This document shows, piece by piece, positions 52,629 through 63,747 of a stretch of DNA of 64,000 bases. This DNA comes from Streptomyces luomodiensis (GTDB lineage: Bacteria; Actinomycetota; Actinomycetes; Streptomycetales; Streptomycetaceae): the NCBI RefSeq assembly GCF_031679605.1, contig NZ_CP117522.1:1922001-1986000 (forward strand), read 5' to 3'. The notes under the pieces were generated by a model that was not told where the DNA came from, made no database searches, and saw only the letters and a program-made list of their open reading frames with translations. Each line of letters starts with the position of its first letter. Position 1 is the stretch's first letter. Position numbers and translations under genes: made by a program.

Positions 52629-53366
52629 TCAGGCCCGGGTGTAGCCGCCGTCGGCGAAGAGTTCGGCACCGGTGATGAACGACGAGGCGTCCGAAGCCAG
52701 GAAGAGGGCGGCCTCGGCGATTTCCTCGGCGTCGGCCAGCCGCCCCAGTGGCACGACGGCCTCGGCGAACTGGTCGACGTCCGGCCCCGCGGCGCCCAGC
52801 AGGCCAGGGGTCCGCGTGGGTCCCGGGCTGAGCACGTTGACCCGGAATCGGCGCTCCCGCGACTGCCGGGCCCAGTTGTGCACGAGGTTGCTCACCGCCG
52901 CCTTCGAGGCGCTGTAGACCTCGAGGTGCTCATTGGGCCGCGCGCTGTTGCTCGAGCCGACGACCAGGATGGAGGCGTTCTCCGCCAGCAGCGGAAGCGC
53001 CTTCTGAACGGTGAAGAGCGGGCCCTTGACGTTGACGGCGAGCGTCAGGTCGACGTTCGCCTCGGTGTGGGCGCCGAGCGCGGCGTCCGCGACGATTCCC
53101 GCGTTGGCCACCAGCACGTCGATGCGTCCGGCCTCCTCGCGGACTCGCGCGTAGAGCGCGTCCAGGTCGGCCAGGACCGAGACGTCGGATCGTACGCCGG
53201 TGGCCGCAGGGCCCATCTCCTTGACTGCCGCTTCGAGGCGGTCGATGTCCCGGCCGGTCACGAAGACCCGTGCGCCCTCCCGGACGAAGCGGTGGGCGAT
53301 GGCCAGCCCGATCCCGCTGGTCCCTCCGGTGATCACGGCCACCTTCTCCTGCAGCACGCCTGGCAT
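52629..53366 (-). CDS. SDR oxidoreductase
   Basis: A 245-residue short-chain dehydrogenase with TGGTSGIG (13-20), 'VANAGI' in place of NNAG, Ser138/139, Tyr151 and Lys155 (YSASK), and a C-terminal 'FITGAELFADGGYTRA'. It closely follows the pattern of oxidoreductases regulated by a divergent TetR in Streptomyces. ATG 53366 is the first start matching the fold. It is divergent from a TetR gene with an inverted repeat in between. The substrate is unknown. Confidence 0.9.
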   Translation of the reverse strand: MPGVLQEKVAVITGGTSGIGLAIAHRFVREGARVFVTGRDIDRLEAAVKEMGPAATGVRSDVSVLADLDALYARVREEAGRIDVLVANAGIVADAALGAHTEANVDLTLAVNVKGPLFTVQKALPLLAENASILVVGSSNSARPNEHLEVYSASKAAVSNLVHNWARQSRERRFRVNVLSPGPTRTPGLLGAAGPDVDQFAEAVVPLGRLADAEEIAEAALFLASDASSFITGAELFADGGYTRA

Positions 53367-53391
53367 GTCGAACTCCTTCAGTTGTGGAATG

Positions 53392-53424
53392 GATCGTCCA
53401 TAACGTAGGCGGTAATGGACGATC
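53392..53424. promoter_or_regulatory. inverted repeat between SDR and TetR genes (operator)
   Basis: GATCGTCCAT (53392-53401) and ATGGACGATC (53415-53424) are perfect 10-bp complements around 13 bp. The left arm is also part of a smaller palindrome, ATGGA-TCG-TCCAT. It lies centrally in the 84-bp divergent gap and probably binds the TetR protein. Confidence 0.75.
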
Positions 53425-53450
53425 GAGTCAAGAATGGATAGGCTGAGACT

Positions 53451-54071
53451 ATGGCCAGACCACGCGCATTCGACGAACGCCAAGTCCTGGAGCGGGCCCG
53501 GGAACAGTTCTGGGCGACCGGCTATGCGGGAACCCGGATGGACGACATCGCCCAGGCGACCGGCCTGGGCAAGGGCAGCCTGTACGGCGCATTCGGCGAC
53601 AAGGGCAAGCTGTTCCATCGCGTGTTCGGCGACTGGTGCACCGCAGTCGTTGAGGTGGCCGAAGAGCGGCTGGCAGGCGGCCCGGACGCAGAGGCCCTGG
53701 CCCGGCTATCGGCATACGTGCACCTCATGGCGGAGAACACCGCCTCCGACACCGAGCGCCGCGGGTGCCTGTTGGCCAAGGGCGCGGCGGAACTGGCCCA
53801 GCATGATCCGACGGTCGCCGGACGGTCGGCCGAGACCATGACGGCACTGCTGACCCTGCTGCGGACGGAGATCAGCGCCGCCCAGCGCCACGGCGACATC
53901 GACAGCGCCGCGGATCCGGAGCGGTTGGCGGCCCTGCTGCTGACGGTGGTCCGCGGTATCGAGGCGGTAGGCAAGGCCGGCCTGGCCCCGGAGACGCTGC
54001 GGAACATCGCAGACACCGCACTGGCGGTCCTGCCCATGCCCTGTCGCACGGGGAGCACGACGACGCGCTGA
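53451..54071 (+). CDS. TetR-family regulator
   Basis: A 206-residue TetR regulator. It begins MARPRAFDERQVLERAREQF; the HTH is in 'TRMDDIAQATGLGKGSLYGAFGDKGKLF' (about 25-52). The C-terminal domain has 'DTERRGCLLAKGAAEL', a block typical of AcrR/NemR-like sensors of electrophiles, where the Cys may be reactive. It is divergent from the SDR gene, which it probably represses, and convergent with the polyketide synthase gene. Confidence 0.92.
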   Translation: MARPRAFDERQVLERAREQFWATGYAGTRMDDIAQATGLGKGSLYGAFGDKGKLFHRVFGDWCTAVVEVAEERLAGGPDAEALARLSAYVHLMAENTASDTERRGCLLAKGAAELAQHDPTVAGRSAETMTALLTLLRTEISAAQRHGDIDSAADPERLAALLLTVVRGIEAVGKAGLAPETLRNIADTALAVLPMPCRTGSTTTR

Positions 54072-54109
54072 ACGCGCCGACGACGAGTCGGTGACGATGA
54101 GTTCCGTCC

Positions 54110-57100
54110 TCAGACCGGACTGGCGCTCAGCCACTGGTGGATGGCGAGTGCGGTGGTACGGGCGTGTTCCTCCAGCATGGTGAAGTGGTCCCCGTCCACG
54201 GTGACTTCGGCGTGCGGCAGGCTCCAGTCCGGGGCGGGTTCGGCGCCCGGCAGTGGGTTCCGGGCTCGTACGTACAGGGTGGGACAGGCGAGCGGCGCGG
54301 GTTTCCAGCCGCTGAAGAGCTCGAAGTATCTGGCCATGGCGGTGAGCCGGGCAGGGCTGGCGGAGGCGAATTCCGCCGCCCGGCGCAGCATGTCCGACGT
54401 CGTCGCGGAGAGCGCCTGGCCCCGGTCGCCGTGGCCGGGGGGATCGGTGTCCACCAGGACGACGGCCGCCGGGGCGGCGCCCTCGGACTCCAGACGCTCG
54501 GCCACGGCATGGGCCACCCAGCCACCGGCCGACCGTCCCAGCAGTACCGGGGAGTCTTCGGCCGCGGCTGCGCGGACGGCAATGGCCTGGGCGGTGACGA
54601 GAGCATCCAGCGTGGCAGGCAGAGCCTCCCGGGACTCGAACCCCGGGTGCCGCACCGCGGAAACCGGCCGCAGCCCGCGCAGCCCGGCACCGAGGCGCGC
54701 GTACTCCTGTGGTCCGGACACCGCGCTGAGCGCGGGGAAGCAGACCAGTCGGGACCCCGTGCCGCCCACCGCGAGCATGACGGGTTCGTGCGTCGCGCCG
54801 GGCGCCCCTGTCCTGTCGAAGACCGGGCGCAGGCGCGCGGCGACGGTGAGGAGCGCCATGCCGTCCCAGCTCTGTCCCCGGGAACACGCAGCACGGAAGA
54901 GCACGCCCAGGGAGTCCGGAGCTCCCCCGGCGTGCGGTACGTCGGCGGCCCGCACCCGGGCGTCCGGCGAAGCGCTCGCCTCCGGACCGCCCTCCGGACC
55001 GCCCTCCGGACCGCCCTTCGGTCCGCCCCCCGCTTCGACGTTCGCTGCCGGGCCCTCGGGCGTGACACCCGCGGGAGGTGCCTCGGCGGCATACCGCCGT
55101 GTCAGCTCGGTGGCGAGCGCGCGCGGCGTCGGGAAGTCGAACAACAGCGTGGGCGGCAGTGCCAGCCCCGTCCACGCCGCGAGCTCATTGCGCAGATCGA
55201 CCGCGGCCAGGGAGTCCAGCCCGAGGTCCGCCAGCACGGCGTCCCCGTCGATCTCGCTCGCCTCCTCCGCGTGGCCCAGGACGCGGGCCGCCAGGGTCCG
55301 GACCATCGTGAGCGGCACCCCGCCCCGCTCGCCGGGGGGAGCGGCCGCCAACGCCCGGCCGCGTCGGTCCCCGCCCGTGTCGACCGCATCGGCAGCGGGA
55401 GTTCGGAGCCGGTTCGCCGCCGGTTCGCCGCCGCGGAGAGCGGACGGGGCGAGGCGGGCCGCCACCACCACGGGTTCGTCACCGGCCACGGCGGCGTCGA
55501 AGAGGGCCAGGGCCTCTTCCGGTCCGAGCGGGGCGAACCCGGAACGGGCCATCCGCTGCCGGTCCGCGTCGCCGAGGTGCGCCATCATGCCGTCGTCCTG
55601 CCGCCAGGGGCCCCAGACGATCGACGTACCGGGCAGTCCGAGCCGGCCGCGGTGTCGTGCCAAGGCATCCAGCACGCAGTTGGCCGCGGCGTAGTTGGCC
55701 TGACCCGCGGAGCCGAACGTGCCCGCGACCGAGGAGAACAACGCGAACAAGGTCAGGTCATGACCGCGGGTCAGTTCGTGCAGCGCGAGAGCGGCGTCCG
55801 CCTTGGGGCGCAGCACCCGTCTCAGACGGTCGGTGGTGAGCGCCGTGACGACGGCGTCGTCCAGCACCCCCGCGGTGTGCACGACGCCGGTCAGCGGGTG
55901 GGCCGCCGGTATCGCGTCGAGCAGGGTGGCGAGCGCGGTCCGGTCCGCGACGTCACAGGCGTGCACGTGCACCTGGGCGCCCGCCGCACGCAGCTCCGCG
56001 ACGAGTTCCCGGGCCCCCGGAGCGGCCGGCCCGCGTCGGCCGGCGAGCAGCAGATGACGAACGCCGTGGGCGGTGACCAGGTGCCGCGCCACCAGCATGC
56101 CCAGGGAACCGGTGCCGCCGGTGACCAGGACCGTGCCCTCCGGGTCGAGCGGCCGTCGCCGCCGCGGCTCCGGTGCCGCCTCGGCCAGTGGCACCAGCTT
56201 CGGCACGTACGCCGTCCCCCGGCGTACGGCCAGCTCCGGTGCCGAGGCGGCCAGCAGGGCGGGCAGGGCACTCCAGGAGTCGGGGTGTTCATCCACGTCG
56301 ATCAGGGCGAAGCGGCCCGGGTGTTCGCGCAGGGCCGAGCGGACCAGTCCCCACACCGGTGTGTGCGACGGTACGGACGCCCTCTCGCCGGACCGGCCGT
56401 CGCTCCCGCGACCGACGGCACCGGACGTCAGGAGGACGAGACGGGAGCGGGACAGGTGCGGTGCAGCGAGCCACTCCCGCACGAGCCCCAGCGCCCGGTC
56501 CGCCGCCCGCAGCAACCCGGCAGCCTGGTCCTGCGCGCCGCCGGTCGGGTCAGGCGGGGGGCACGGTGCCACGACGACGGCCGACGACGCGTCGCACGCC
56601 GCCGGGCCGCGGTACACCGGGACGCCGGAACCCGGGGGCGCGAGGGCGTCCACCAGCCGTGTGCCCGCCGTGCCCAGAACCCCCCAGCGGAGCGTCGCCA
56701 CGGGTGCGGGCGGCTCGGTCAGCGGCACCCAGTCCGTCCGGTGGAGAGCACCGGTGACCGCGCCCGCCGGGCTCGAGCCGGTACGCGGTAGGGGCCGGAG
56801 CGTCAGCGAACGGACCGTCGCCACCGGTGAGCCGGTCTCGTCGGTCAGCTCCACTCCGGCCCGCCCGTCGGGCCCGGGGGCCGCCCGGACCCGCAAGCGC
56901 CGTGCGCCGGTGGTGTGCACGCGCACTCCGCTGAAGGCGAACGGCAGGGACAGCCCGCCGGCCGCCGGACCGACTGCCCCGGGGCCGTCTGTGACGATGC
57001 CGTCCAGGGCCAGGGCGTGCAGCGCCGCGTCGAACAATGCGGGATGCAGGACGAACTCCGGGCCGTCCGCCTCCGGGCGCGGCACCCGGGCCGCTTCGGG

Positions 57101-60100
57101 CAGCGCGACATCGGCGTACAGCTCCTCCCCGTGCCTCCAGGCGGCGCGCATGCCCCGGAAGGCAGGACCGTAGCGCAGCCCGTCGGCGGCCAGTTGCTCG
57201 TACGGTCCGGTCCCCGGACCGTCGGTGTGCAGGGGCACCGCGGCCTCCGGCGGCCAGGACACGTGCGGCCGGGGCACACCGCCGGTCCCGGCGGCGGCCG
57301 CTTCCCGGTCCGCGGGCGGCTGAGCCGGCGAAAGAGTGCCGACGGCGTGCCGGAGCCAGGGCTGATCACCCGCCGTGGTGTACGGCCGGGAGTGGAAGAA
57401 CACGGCCCGCCGTCCCGCCTCGTCCGCCCCCGCCACCTTCACCTGCAAGGCGACAGCACCGTCCGAGGGCAACGGCAGCGGTGCGGCCAGGACGAGCTCG
57501 TCGAGGACGGACACGCCCGCCAGCTCACCGGCGTACAGGGCCATGTCGACGAAGGCGGCCGCAGGCAGCACGATCTCGCCGGCCACCACATGATCGGCGA
57601 GCCACGGCTGGTCATGCACCGAGAGCACCGCGCTCAGCAGCAACCCGTCGTCGTCGGCCGTGCGGGTGTACGACCGCAGGAACGGATGGGCGGGCTCGGC
57701 CGTCGGGGACACGGGCGGATGCCCCGGGGCGGTCTCCAGCCAGTACCGGCGGCGCTGGAAGGCGTACGGGGGCAGTGCGACGCGCCGCCCGCCGCGCCCG
57801 GCGAAGACGGCCCGCCAGTCGACGGGCACGCCGTGGGCGTGCAGCGCGGCCAGCGTGTCGAGCAGGGCGTCCGCTTCCGGCCGCGTCCTGCGCAGAGTCG
57901 GCAGGACCAGCGGTGCCGGGCCCCGCTCGCCGCCGCCCGCCTCGGCCGCGGCCGGGCCGGCCGGTGCCGGGCCGGCTGTGGCGAGGCAATCCCGTACCAG
58001 AGCGGTGAGCGTCCCGTCCGGCCCCAGTTCGACGTAGTGTGCCGCGCCTCGCTCACCCAGGTACGCCACCGAATCGGCGAAGAGGACCGGACGGCGGACA
58101 TGGTCCACCCAGAACTCCGGTGTGCACAGCTCCTCGTCGGTGGCCGCCCGGCCCGCCACGACGGTGAGCAGAGGCAGCCTCGGCGCGGTGAAGGACAGAC
58201 GCCGGGCCACATCCGCCAAGTCGGCCAGCACAGGCTCCATCCGAGCGGAGTGGAAGGCATGGCCGACCCGCAGCCGTGTCACCGAACGCCCTCGCTTCCG
58301 GAAGGAGGCGGCGGCCGCCAGCACCGCGGCCTCGTCGCCGGAGAGGACCACCGAGGCGGGCCCGTTGACCGCGGCGATCTCCACCGCCCACCCCGTCTCG
58401 GCAAGGTGGGCGGCCACCTCGTCAGGGCCGGCGGCCACGGCCGCCATCGCGCCGCCCGCGGGCAGCGTGTCCATCAGCCGGCCCCGGGCCGCCACCAGTG
58501 TGCACGCGTCCGCGAGGGACAGCACCCCGGCGACATGGGCCGCCGTCACCTCGCCCACCGAGTGCCCGGCCACCGGACCGGGGCGTACCCCCCATGCCTC
58601 GAACTGCCGGAACAGGGCCGTCCCCAGGGCGAAGAGGGCCGGCTGCGCGAACCGGGTCGTCCTGAGCAGCGCGCCCGTCTCCGTACCGGGCCCGGCGAAC
58701 ATGACGTCCCGCAGGGGCACCGGCAGCAGCGGGTCGAGCAGGGCACAGCACTCGTCCAGCGAACGGGCGAAGGCCGGATGCAGATCCCGCGACGTGTACA
58801 GTTCACGGCCCATCCCGGCGCGCTGGCTGCCCTGGCCGGTGAACAGCAGGGCCGGCGGGCCGTGGTGGCGGGACGTGCCCGTGTGCACTCCGGACCGGCC
58901 GTCGTCCTCCGCCACGGCCCGCAGGGAGCGGAGCAGTTCGGCACGTTCCCGGGCCACCACCACGGCCCGGTGCTCGAAGGCCGTACGCGTGGTGGCGAGC
59001 GAGTACCCGAGGTCCGCCAGGGACGCATCGGGGGTGGCGGCCACATGGTCGTACAGCCGTCGTGCCTGGGCCCGCAGCCCCGGCACGCTCCTGGCCGACA
59101 CCGGAAAGGCCACCGCGGCCCGTCCGGGACGTGTCACCTCTCCCCGCACCGCCCCGGGCCCGACGCGGCCGCTTACGGCCCCGCCGTCCGCCACGGCAGG
59201 CGGTGCGGCCTCCCCGTCGCCCGGAGGCTCTTCGAGCACCACATGGGCGTTGGTGCCGCTGATGCCGAAGGAGGACACTCCCACCCGGCGCCGGCGGTTC
59301 GTCGCAGGCCACTCCACCGCCCGGGTCAGCAGCGCGATCCGCTCCGGCGACCAGTCGACACGGGGGGTCGGCTGGTCGGCGTGCAGCGTGCGCGGCAGCA
59401 CGCCGTGCCGCATCGCCTGCACCATTTTGATCACACCGGCCACTCCGGCGGCGGCCTGGGTGTGACCGATGTTCGACTTCACCGAGCCCAGCCGGAGGGG
59501 ACGCTGCCGCGCGTGGCGCCCGTACGTCGCGAGGAAGGCCTCCGCCTCGATGACGTCCCCCAGCCGGGTGCCGGTGCCATGCGCCTCCACCGCGTCGATG
59601 TCCCCGTAATGCAGCCCCGCGTCCGCGAGCGCCTGCCGGATCACCCGTTGCTGCGCCGGTCCGTGCGGTGCGGTCAGCCCGTTGCTCGCCCCGTCCTGGT
59701 TCACCGCCGAGCCGCGCACCACGGCCAGGACCGGAAGTCCGGCACGGCGCGCCTCGGACAACCGGCTCAGCAGCAGCATTCCGGCGCCCTCGGCCCACCC
59801 GGTGCCGTCGGCGGACGCGCCGAACGCCTTGCAGCGGCCGTCCGGTGCCAGCGCCCGCTGGCGGCTGAACTCCACGAACGACGAGGGCCCCGACATCACC
59901 GTGGCGCCGCCGGCCAACGCGAAGGCACACTCGCCCCGGCGCAGCGCCTGGGTCGCCAGGTGCAGGGCCACCAGGGACGAGGAACACGCCGTGTCCACGG
60001 TGAGGGCCGGTCCTTCGAGGCCGAAGGTGTAGGCGATGCGACCCGAGGCGACGCTTCCGGCGTTGCCGAGGCCGAGGTACCCCTCGACCTGCTCGGGCGT

Positions 60101-62437
60101 CCTTGTCAGGCGGCGGGCGTAGTCGCTGTACATCAGCCCGACGTACACCCCGGTTGCCGAGGAGCGCAGGGTGGCGGGGACGAGACCGGCGTGCTCGAAG
60201 GCCTCCCACGCCACTTCGAGCAGCAGCCGGTGCTGGGGGTCCATGGCCAGCGCCTCGCGGGGAGAGATGCCGAAGAAGCCGGGGTCGAAGCGGTCCGCAC
60301 CGGAGAGGAAACCGCCCTCGCGCACATACGTCCGTCCGGGCCGCCCGGGGTCCGGGTCGTACAGCGCCCGGGTGTCCCAGCCCCGGTCGGTGGGGAAGGG
60401 ACCGATGGCGTCCCTCCCCTCGGCCACCAGCCGCCACAGTTCCTCGGGAGACGTCACGTCTCCGGGATAGCGGCACGCCATCCCCACGATCACCACAGGA
60501 TCGTCGTCCGGCCGGGCCGCGCTCCGGTTCACGGGCCCGGCACCGGCCGGCCCGGCGGCGTTCCGTTCCCCGAGATGGGCGGCGAGCGCGGCGGCCGTGG
60601 GAAAGTCGAAGGCGACGGCCTCGGAGAGCGGCAGGCCGGTCGCCGCCGACAACCGCTCCCGCAGCACCGTCGCGGTGAGGGAGTCCATGCCCAGGTCCCG
60701 CAGTGCCGTGCTCGGCTCCACAGCCTGAGGCGTACCGCCGAGCACGGCCGCCACCTCGCTTCGCACCACAGTCAGCAGGTCCTCCGACGGCTTCCCGACG
60801 GCCTCCGCGCCCAGCGCCCGCGCGGGCAGGCCGGCGAGGTCCCGCCGCAGGATCTTCCCGGAGACCGTACGGGGAATGTCCGCCACCTCGAACAACTCGA
60901 CCGGCACCTTGAAGCCGGACAGTTCCGCACGGCAGGCGGCGAGTATGCGCCCCCTGTCCAGCACGCCGCCACCGGACCCGGCGACCAGATAGCCGACCGG
61001 CACCTCGCCGAAGACGGGGTGCGGGCGTCCGGCCACGGCGGCGTCCGCCACCCCCGGAAGCCGCCGCAGCACCGCCTCCACCTCCGCAGGATGGACGTTC
61101 ACCCCGCCCCGGATGATCAGATCACCTACCCGGCCGGTGACCGCCAGTTCACCGGAGCCATCGATCCTGACCAGGTCACCCGTGCGGAACCAGCCGTCGC
61201 GCAGTACCTCCGCGGTGGCTTCCGGCCTGCCGTGGTATCCGGCCATGACCCCGGGCCCGCTGACCCATAACTCGCCCTCGCCCGTGTCCCGGCCGACGGG
61301 GCCCCCGCCGACCCGGACCCGGGTGCCGGGCAGCACCCGGCCCCGCGCCCCGGACGCCGTCGCCTCGCCCGGCGCCGCCATGGTGACCGGGCCCGCCTCC
61401 GTGCTGCCGTAGTGCTCCAGATACGGGACACGGCAGATCGCCTCGAAGGACTCGCGGAACCCGGGCCCCGCCGCCGCACCACCGCTGACGCAACCCCGCA
61501 GCGCGGGGGCGCCGAGACCGACGCCGCCCTCGCCGGCTTCCTCGCCCCGGACCGCGTCGAGCAGCGCCGAATACGTGGTCGGGACCCCGCCGAGCAAGGT
61601 GAACGGACCGCCCCCGCGGCGTAGTTCGCCGAGCACACCCGCCACCGAGAAATGGGGCAGCAGCACCGCGCTCGCCCCCACCGCGGTCACCCCGAGGAAG
61701 CACACCACCTGGCTCATCGCGTGATGGAGGGGTAACGGCCACAGCACGCGGTCCCGTTCGGACAGGCCCAGGACACCGACGAGGCCCGTCGCGACCGGCG
61801 AAAGGCGGTTGCGCTGGGTGGACAGGACGCCCTTGGGCGCGCCGGAGGAGCCCGAGGTGTAGAGCAGCCAGGCCACGTCGTCCAGCGCGAGATCGTCCCG
61901 GGCCGGCATCCGCGGCTCCGTACCCGCCAACTCCTCGTACCGCAGAACACCGCCCGCGGCCACGACGGGCCGGCCCCCGGCTGCGCCGGCCGCGCCCGGA
62001 GGCGAGCTCCCGGCCCCGTCCTCGTCGCCGCCTTCGACCACCACCACGGTCAGTCCGGGCCGGGACGACAGCGTTCGCCGCCGCGTCAGGCAGGCGCCGT
62101 CGCTGATGAGCACCCGTGCCCCGCTGTCGTCCAGCAAGCGGGTCAGTTCCTCCTCCGGGCTCCCGGGGTCCAGAGGCACGCCCACGCCGCTCGCCCGGGT
62201 GACGGCGAGCAGGCTCTCGACCGCCTCGACACGGTTGCCGAGCAGTACGGCCACCCGGTCACCGCGCGCCACGCCGAGTCCAGCCAGGTGCCCGGCCAGC
62301 CGTGCGGTCCTGCGTTCGAGCTCCCGGTAGGTCACGCGCCCGAGCCGGTCCTGGAAACACACCTTGTCCCCGAGGCGACGGGCGTGGTCCCCGAGCAGTT
62401 CCGGCAGCGGTCTGACGATGTCGTCGTGCGTAGGCAC
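54110..62437 (-). CDS. single-module type I polyketide synthase with AMP-ligase loading, two TTA codons
   Basis: A 2775-residue enzyme. Order: AMP-ligase (1-540; '[13 protein letters not shown]', '[19 protein letters not shown]'), ACP (Ser in GMDSLTA, about 582), KS (about 640-1065; Cys in TACSSS near 816, His in EAHGTGT and NIGHTQ), AT (about 1190-1500; GHSVGE, and HAFH, which indicates malonyl-CoA), DH (about 1580-1850; [10 protein letters not shown]), KR (about 2095-2290; TGGTGSLG, B-type LDD), ACP (GLDSLAA, about 2407) and TE (GRSAGG near 2634). There is no ER. It should activate a free acid, extend it with malonate, leave a double bond and release it, once or iteratively. Codons 235 and 390 are TTA. 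GTG 62437 has AGGAGG upstream. No other biosynthetic genes flank it. Confidence 0.95.
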   Translation of the reverse strand: MPTHDDIVRPLPELLGDHARRLGDKVCFQDRLGRVTYRELERRTARLAGHLAGLGVARGDRVAVLLGNRVEAVESLLAVTRASGVGVPLDPGSPEEELTRLLDDSGARVLISDGACLTRRRTLSSRPGLTVVVVEGGDEDGAGSSPPGAAGAAGGRPVVAAGGVLRYEELAGTEPRMPARDDLALDDVAWLLYTSGSSGAPKGVLSTQRNRLSPVATGLVGVLGLSERDRVLWPLPLHHAMSQVVCFLGVTAVGASAVLLPHFSVAGVLGELRRGGGPFTLLGGVPTTYSALLDAVRGEEAGEGGVGLGAPALRGCVSGGAAAGPGFRESFEAICRVPYLEHYGSTEAGPVTMAAPGEATASGARGRVLPGTRVRVGGGPVGRDTGEGELWVSGPGVMAGYHGRPEATAEVLRDGWFRTGDLVRIDGSGELAVTGRVGDLIIRGGVNVHPAEVEAVLRRLPGVADAAVAGRPHPVFGEVPVGYLVAGSGGGVLDRGRILAACRAELSGFKVPVELFEVADIPRTVSGKILRRDLAGLPARALGAEAVGKPSEDLLTVVRSEVAAVLGGTPQAVEPSTALRDLGMDSLTATVLRERLSAATGLPLSEAVAFDFPTAAALAAHLGERNAAGPAGAGPVNRSAARPDDDPVVIVGMACRYPGDVTSPEELWRLVAEGRDAIGPFPTDRGWDTRALYDPDPGRPGRTYVREGGFLSGADRFDPGFFGISPREALAMDPQHRLLLEVAWEAFEHAGLVPATLRSSATGVYVGLMYSDYARRLTRTPEQVEGYLGLGNAGSVASGRIAYTFGLEGPALTVDTACSSSLVALHLATQALRRGECAFALAGGATVMSGPSSFVEFSRQRALAPDGRCKAFGASADGTGWAEGAGMLLLSRLSEARRAGLPVLAVVRGSAVNQDGASNGLTAPHGPAQQRVIRQALADAGLHYGDIDAVEAHGTGTRLGDVIEAEAFLATYGRHARQRPLRLGSVKSNIGHTQAAAGVAGVIKMVQAMRHGVLPRTLHADQPTPRVDWSPERIALLTRAVEWPATNRRRRVGVSSFGISGTNAHVVLEEPPGDGEAAPPAVADGGAVSGRVGPGAVRGEVTRPGRAAVAFPVSARSVPGLRAQARRLYDHVAATPDASLADLGYSLATTRTAFEHRAVVVARERAELLRSLRAVAEDDGRSGVHTGTSRHHGPPALLFTGQGSQRAGMGRELYTSRDLHPAFARSLDECCALLDPLLPVPLRDVMFAGPGTETGALLRTTRFAQPALFALGTALFRQFEAWGVRPGPVAGHSVGEVTAAHVAGVLSLADACTLVAARGRLMDTLPAGGAMAAVAAGPDEVAAHLAETGWAVEIAAVNGPASVVLSGDEAAVLAAAASFRKRGRSVTRLRVGHAFHSARMEPVLADLADVARRLSFTAPRLPLLTVVAGRAATDEELCTPEFWVDHVRRPVLFADSVAYLGERGAAHYVELGPDGTLTALVRDCLATAGPAPAGPAAAEAGGGERGPAPLVLPTLRRTRPEADALLDTLAALHAHGVPVDWRAVFAGRGGRRVALPPYAFQRRRYWLETAPGHPPVSPTAEPAHPFLRSYTRTADDDGLLLSAVLSVHDQPWLADHVVAGEIVLPAAAFVDMALYAGELAGVSVLDELVLAAPLPLPSDGAVALQVKVAGADEAGRRAVFFHSRPYTTAGDQPWLRHAVGTLSPAQPPADREAAAAGTGGVPRPHVSWPPEAAVPLHTDGPGTGPYEQLAADGLRYGPAFRGMRAAWRHGEELYADVALPEAARVPRPEADGPEFVLHPALFDAALHALALDGIVTDGPGAVGPAAGGLSLPFAFSGVRVHTTGARRLRVRAAPGPDGRAGVELTDETGSPVATVRSLTLRPLPRTGSSPAGAVTGALHRTDWVPLTEPPAPVATLRWGVLGTAGTRLVDALAPPGSGVPVYRGPAACDASSAVVVAPCPPPDPTGGAQDQAAGLLRAADRALGLVREWLAAPHLSRSRLVLLTSGAVGRGSDGRSGERASVPSHTPVWGLVRSALREHPGRFALIDVDEHPDSWSALPALLAASAPELAVRRGTAYVPKLVPLAEAAPEPRRRRPLDPEGTVLVTGGTGSLGMLVARHLVTAHGVRHLLLAGRRGPAAPGARELVAELRAAGAQVHVHACDVADRTALATLLDAIPAAHPLTGVVHTAGVLDDAVVTALTTDRLRRVLRPKADAALALHELTRGHDLTLFALFSSVAGTFGSAGQANYAAANCVLDALARHRGRLGLPGTSIVWGPWRQDDGMMAHLGDADRQRMARSGFAPLGPEEALALFDAAVAGDEPVVVAARLAPSALRGGEPAANRLRTPAADAVDTGGDRRGRALAAAPPGERGGVPLTMVRTLAARVLGHAEEASEIDGDAVLADLGLDSLAAVDLRNELAAWTGLALPPTLLFDFPTPRALATELTRRYAAEAPPAGVTPEGPAANVEAGGGPKGGPEGGPEGGPEASASPDARVRAADVPHAGGAPDSLGVLFRAACSRGQSWDGMALLTVAARLRPVFDRTGAPGATHEPVMLAVGGTGSRLVCFPALSAVSGPQEYARLGAGLRGLRPVSAVRHPGFESREALPATLDALVTAQAIAVRAAAAEDSPVLLGRSAGGWVAHAVAERLESEGAAPAAVVLVDTDPPGHGDRGQALSATTSDMLRRAAEFASASPARLTAMARYFELFSGWKPAPLACPTLYVRARNPLPGAEPAPDWSLPHAEVTVDGDHFTMLEEHARTTALAIHQWLSASPV

Positions 62438-62774
62438 TGCATGACCTCCTTGAGGCGACCTGTCGTTGAGGACGACGGCACGATCCGCTTGGTTGCCGAA
62501 CGGGGATGGCCGATCCGGCCGGGGAAGCGGCGGCTGGTGGCGCGCCGGGCACCCGACGTCGCACGGTGAGGGCCGCTCACGTCACCGGGGCCAAACGGCC
62601 GCGCGGGGAACAGCCGCCCCGGCGGCACGGTTGCATCGACCGAGGGACCGGCGCCGCACGTCGGGGAACACGGAGACCACAAGGTCGTCCGCCCCACCAG
62701 GATCCGGGCCCCGGAATCGCGGTACGCCCGCCGCGCACTCGGACCAAGACGTATTCCTGTAGGAGGACTGTTTC
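62438..62774. other. divergent promoter region between the PKS and PIG-L genes
   Basis: A 337-bp gap holding the two divergent promoters. AAGGAGG serves the PKS start and TAGGAGGA (near 62759-62766) serves the deacetylase. No gene or strong palindrome was seen in it. Confidence 0.5.
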
Positions 62775-63608
62775 ATGACTGACCGGCCTTTGACGCTCAT
62801 GGCCGTGCACGCCCATCCCGACGACGAGGCCACCGGAACCGGAGGGATCCTCGCGCGGTACGCGGCGGAGGGCATCCGGACGGTTCTCGTGACGTGTACC
62901 GACGGCGGTTGCGGTGACGGACCGGGGGGTGTCAAGCCCGGAGATCCCGGGCACGATCCGGCCGCCGTCGCCTCGATGCGCCGTCAAGAACTCAAGGCGA
63001 GCTGTGACGTCCTGAAGGTCAGCGATCTGGAGATGCTGGACTATGCCGACTCCGGGATGATGGGCTGGCCGAGCAACGACGCCCCCGGATCCTTCTGGCA
63101 GACCCCCGTGGCGGAAGGCGCCGCCCGACTCGCGGAACTCATGCGGCACTACCGACCCGATGTGGTCGTCACCTACGACGAGAACGGCTTCTACGGCCAC
63201 CCCGACCACATCCAGGCCCACCGCATCACGATGGCGGCGCTGGAGATGACCACGCTGACACCGAAGGTGTACTGGACGACGATGCCCCACTCCACGATGC
63301 AGCGGTTCGCGGAAGCCATGCGCGAGTTTCATGGGGACATGCCGGAGCCGGATCCTGCCGAGGCCGCCGCGATGGCCGAGATCGGCCTCCCCGACCATGA
63401 GATCACCACGTGGGTGGACACCACCGCGTTCAGCGGTCAGAAGTTCGATGCGCTGGCCGCGCACGCCAGTCAGGGCGAGAACATCTTCTTCCTCAAGATG
63501 GGCAAGGAGAGGTTCGGCGAGTTGATGGGCATGGAGACCTACGTACGGGTCAAGGACACCACCGGCGCCGCCGTACCCGAGAACGATCTCTTCGCCGGAC
63601 TGCGCTGA
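62775..63608 (+). CDS. PIG-L family deacetylase (Mca/LmbE-like)
   Basis: A 277-residue zinc hydrolase. The metal motif AHPDDE is at 13-18 (His14, Asp16/17), and the third ligand is in 'GFYGHPDHIQAH' (about 135-146). The fold includes MshB and mycothiol S-conjugate amidase, which cleave amide bonds on glucosamine conjugates. The segment 'CTDGGCGDGPGGVKPG' differs from typical Mca. It may act on a mycothiol conjugate or an N-acetyl sugar; a link to the divergent PKS is possible but not shown. ATG 62775 follows a clear GGAGGA. Confidence 0.9.
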   Translation: MTDRPLTLMAVHAHPDDEATGTGGILARYAAEGIRTVLVTCTDGGCGDGPGGVKPGDPGHDPAAVASMRRQELKASCDVLKVSDLEMLDYADSGMMGWPSNDAPGSFWQTPVAEGAARLAELMRHYRPDVVVTYDENGFYGHPDHIQAHRITMAALEMTTLTPKVYWTTMPHSTMQRFAEAMREFHGDMPEPDPAEAAAMAEIGLPDHEITTWVDTTAFSGQKFDALAAHASQGENIFFLKMGKERFGELMGMETYVRVKDTTGAAVPENDLFAGLR

Positions 63609-63747
63609 TCCGCCCTGCCGACCGGGGGCCGGGACAGCTCATCGGCCGCACGGCGCGAGGTGTCGCCAGTGGCCTGCGTCAACGCAAGGTGTGCTCGGCA
63701 GGCCGGGCGAAAGGCCGGGCCTCCGGCGGCAGGGGCCGTTGCCTCGG

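Noticed and set aside
53367..53618. A longer upstream start for the SDR gene ending at 52629
   Set aside because: The extension would overlap the divergent TetR gene and its operator; the SDR fold begins at ATG 53366.
54955..55080. Short repeats in the PKS linker before the thioesterase
   Set aside because: They encode a Gly/Pro/Glu-rich linker ([12 protein letters not shown]) and look like ordinary low-complexity sequence between domains.
56915..61270. A 1451-codon frame opposite the polyketide synthase, and other long antisense frames there
   Set aside because: It is the complement of a clear PKS with intact motifs. High G+C leaves antisense frames open by chance; the translation is Arg/Gly/Pro/His-rich with no homology.
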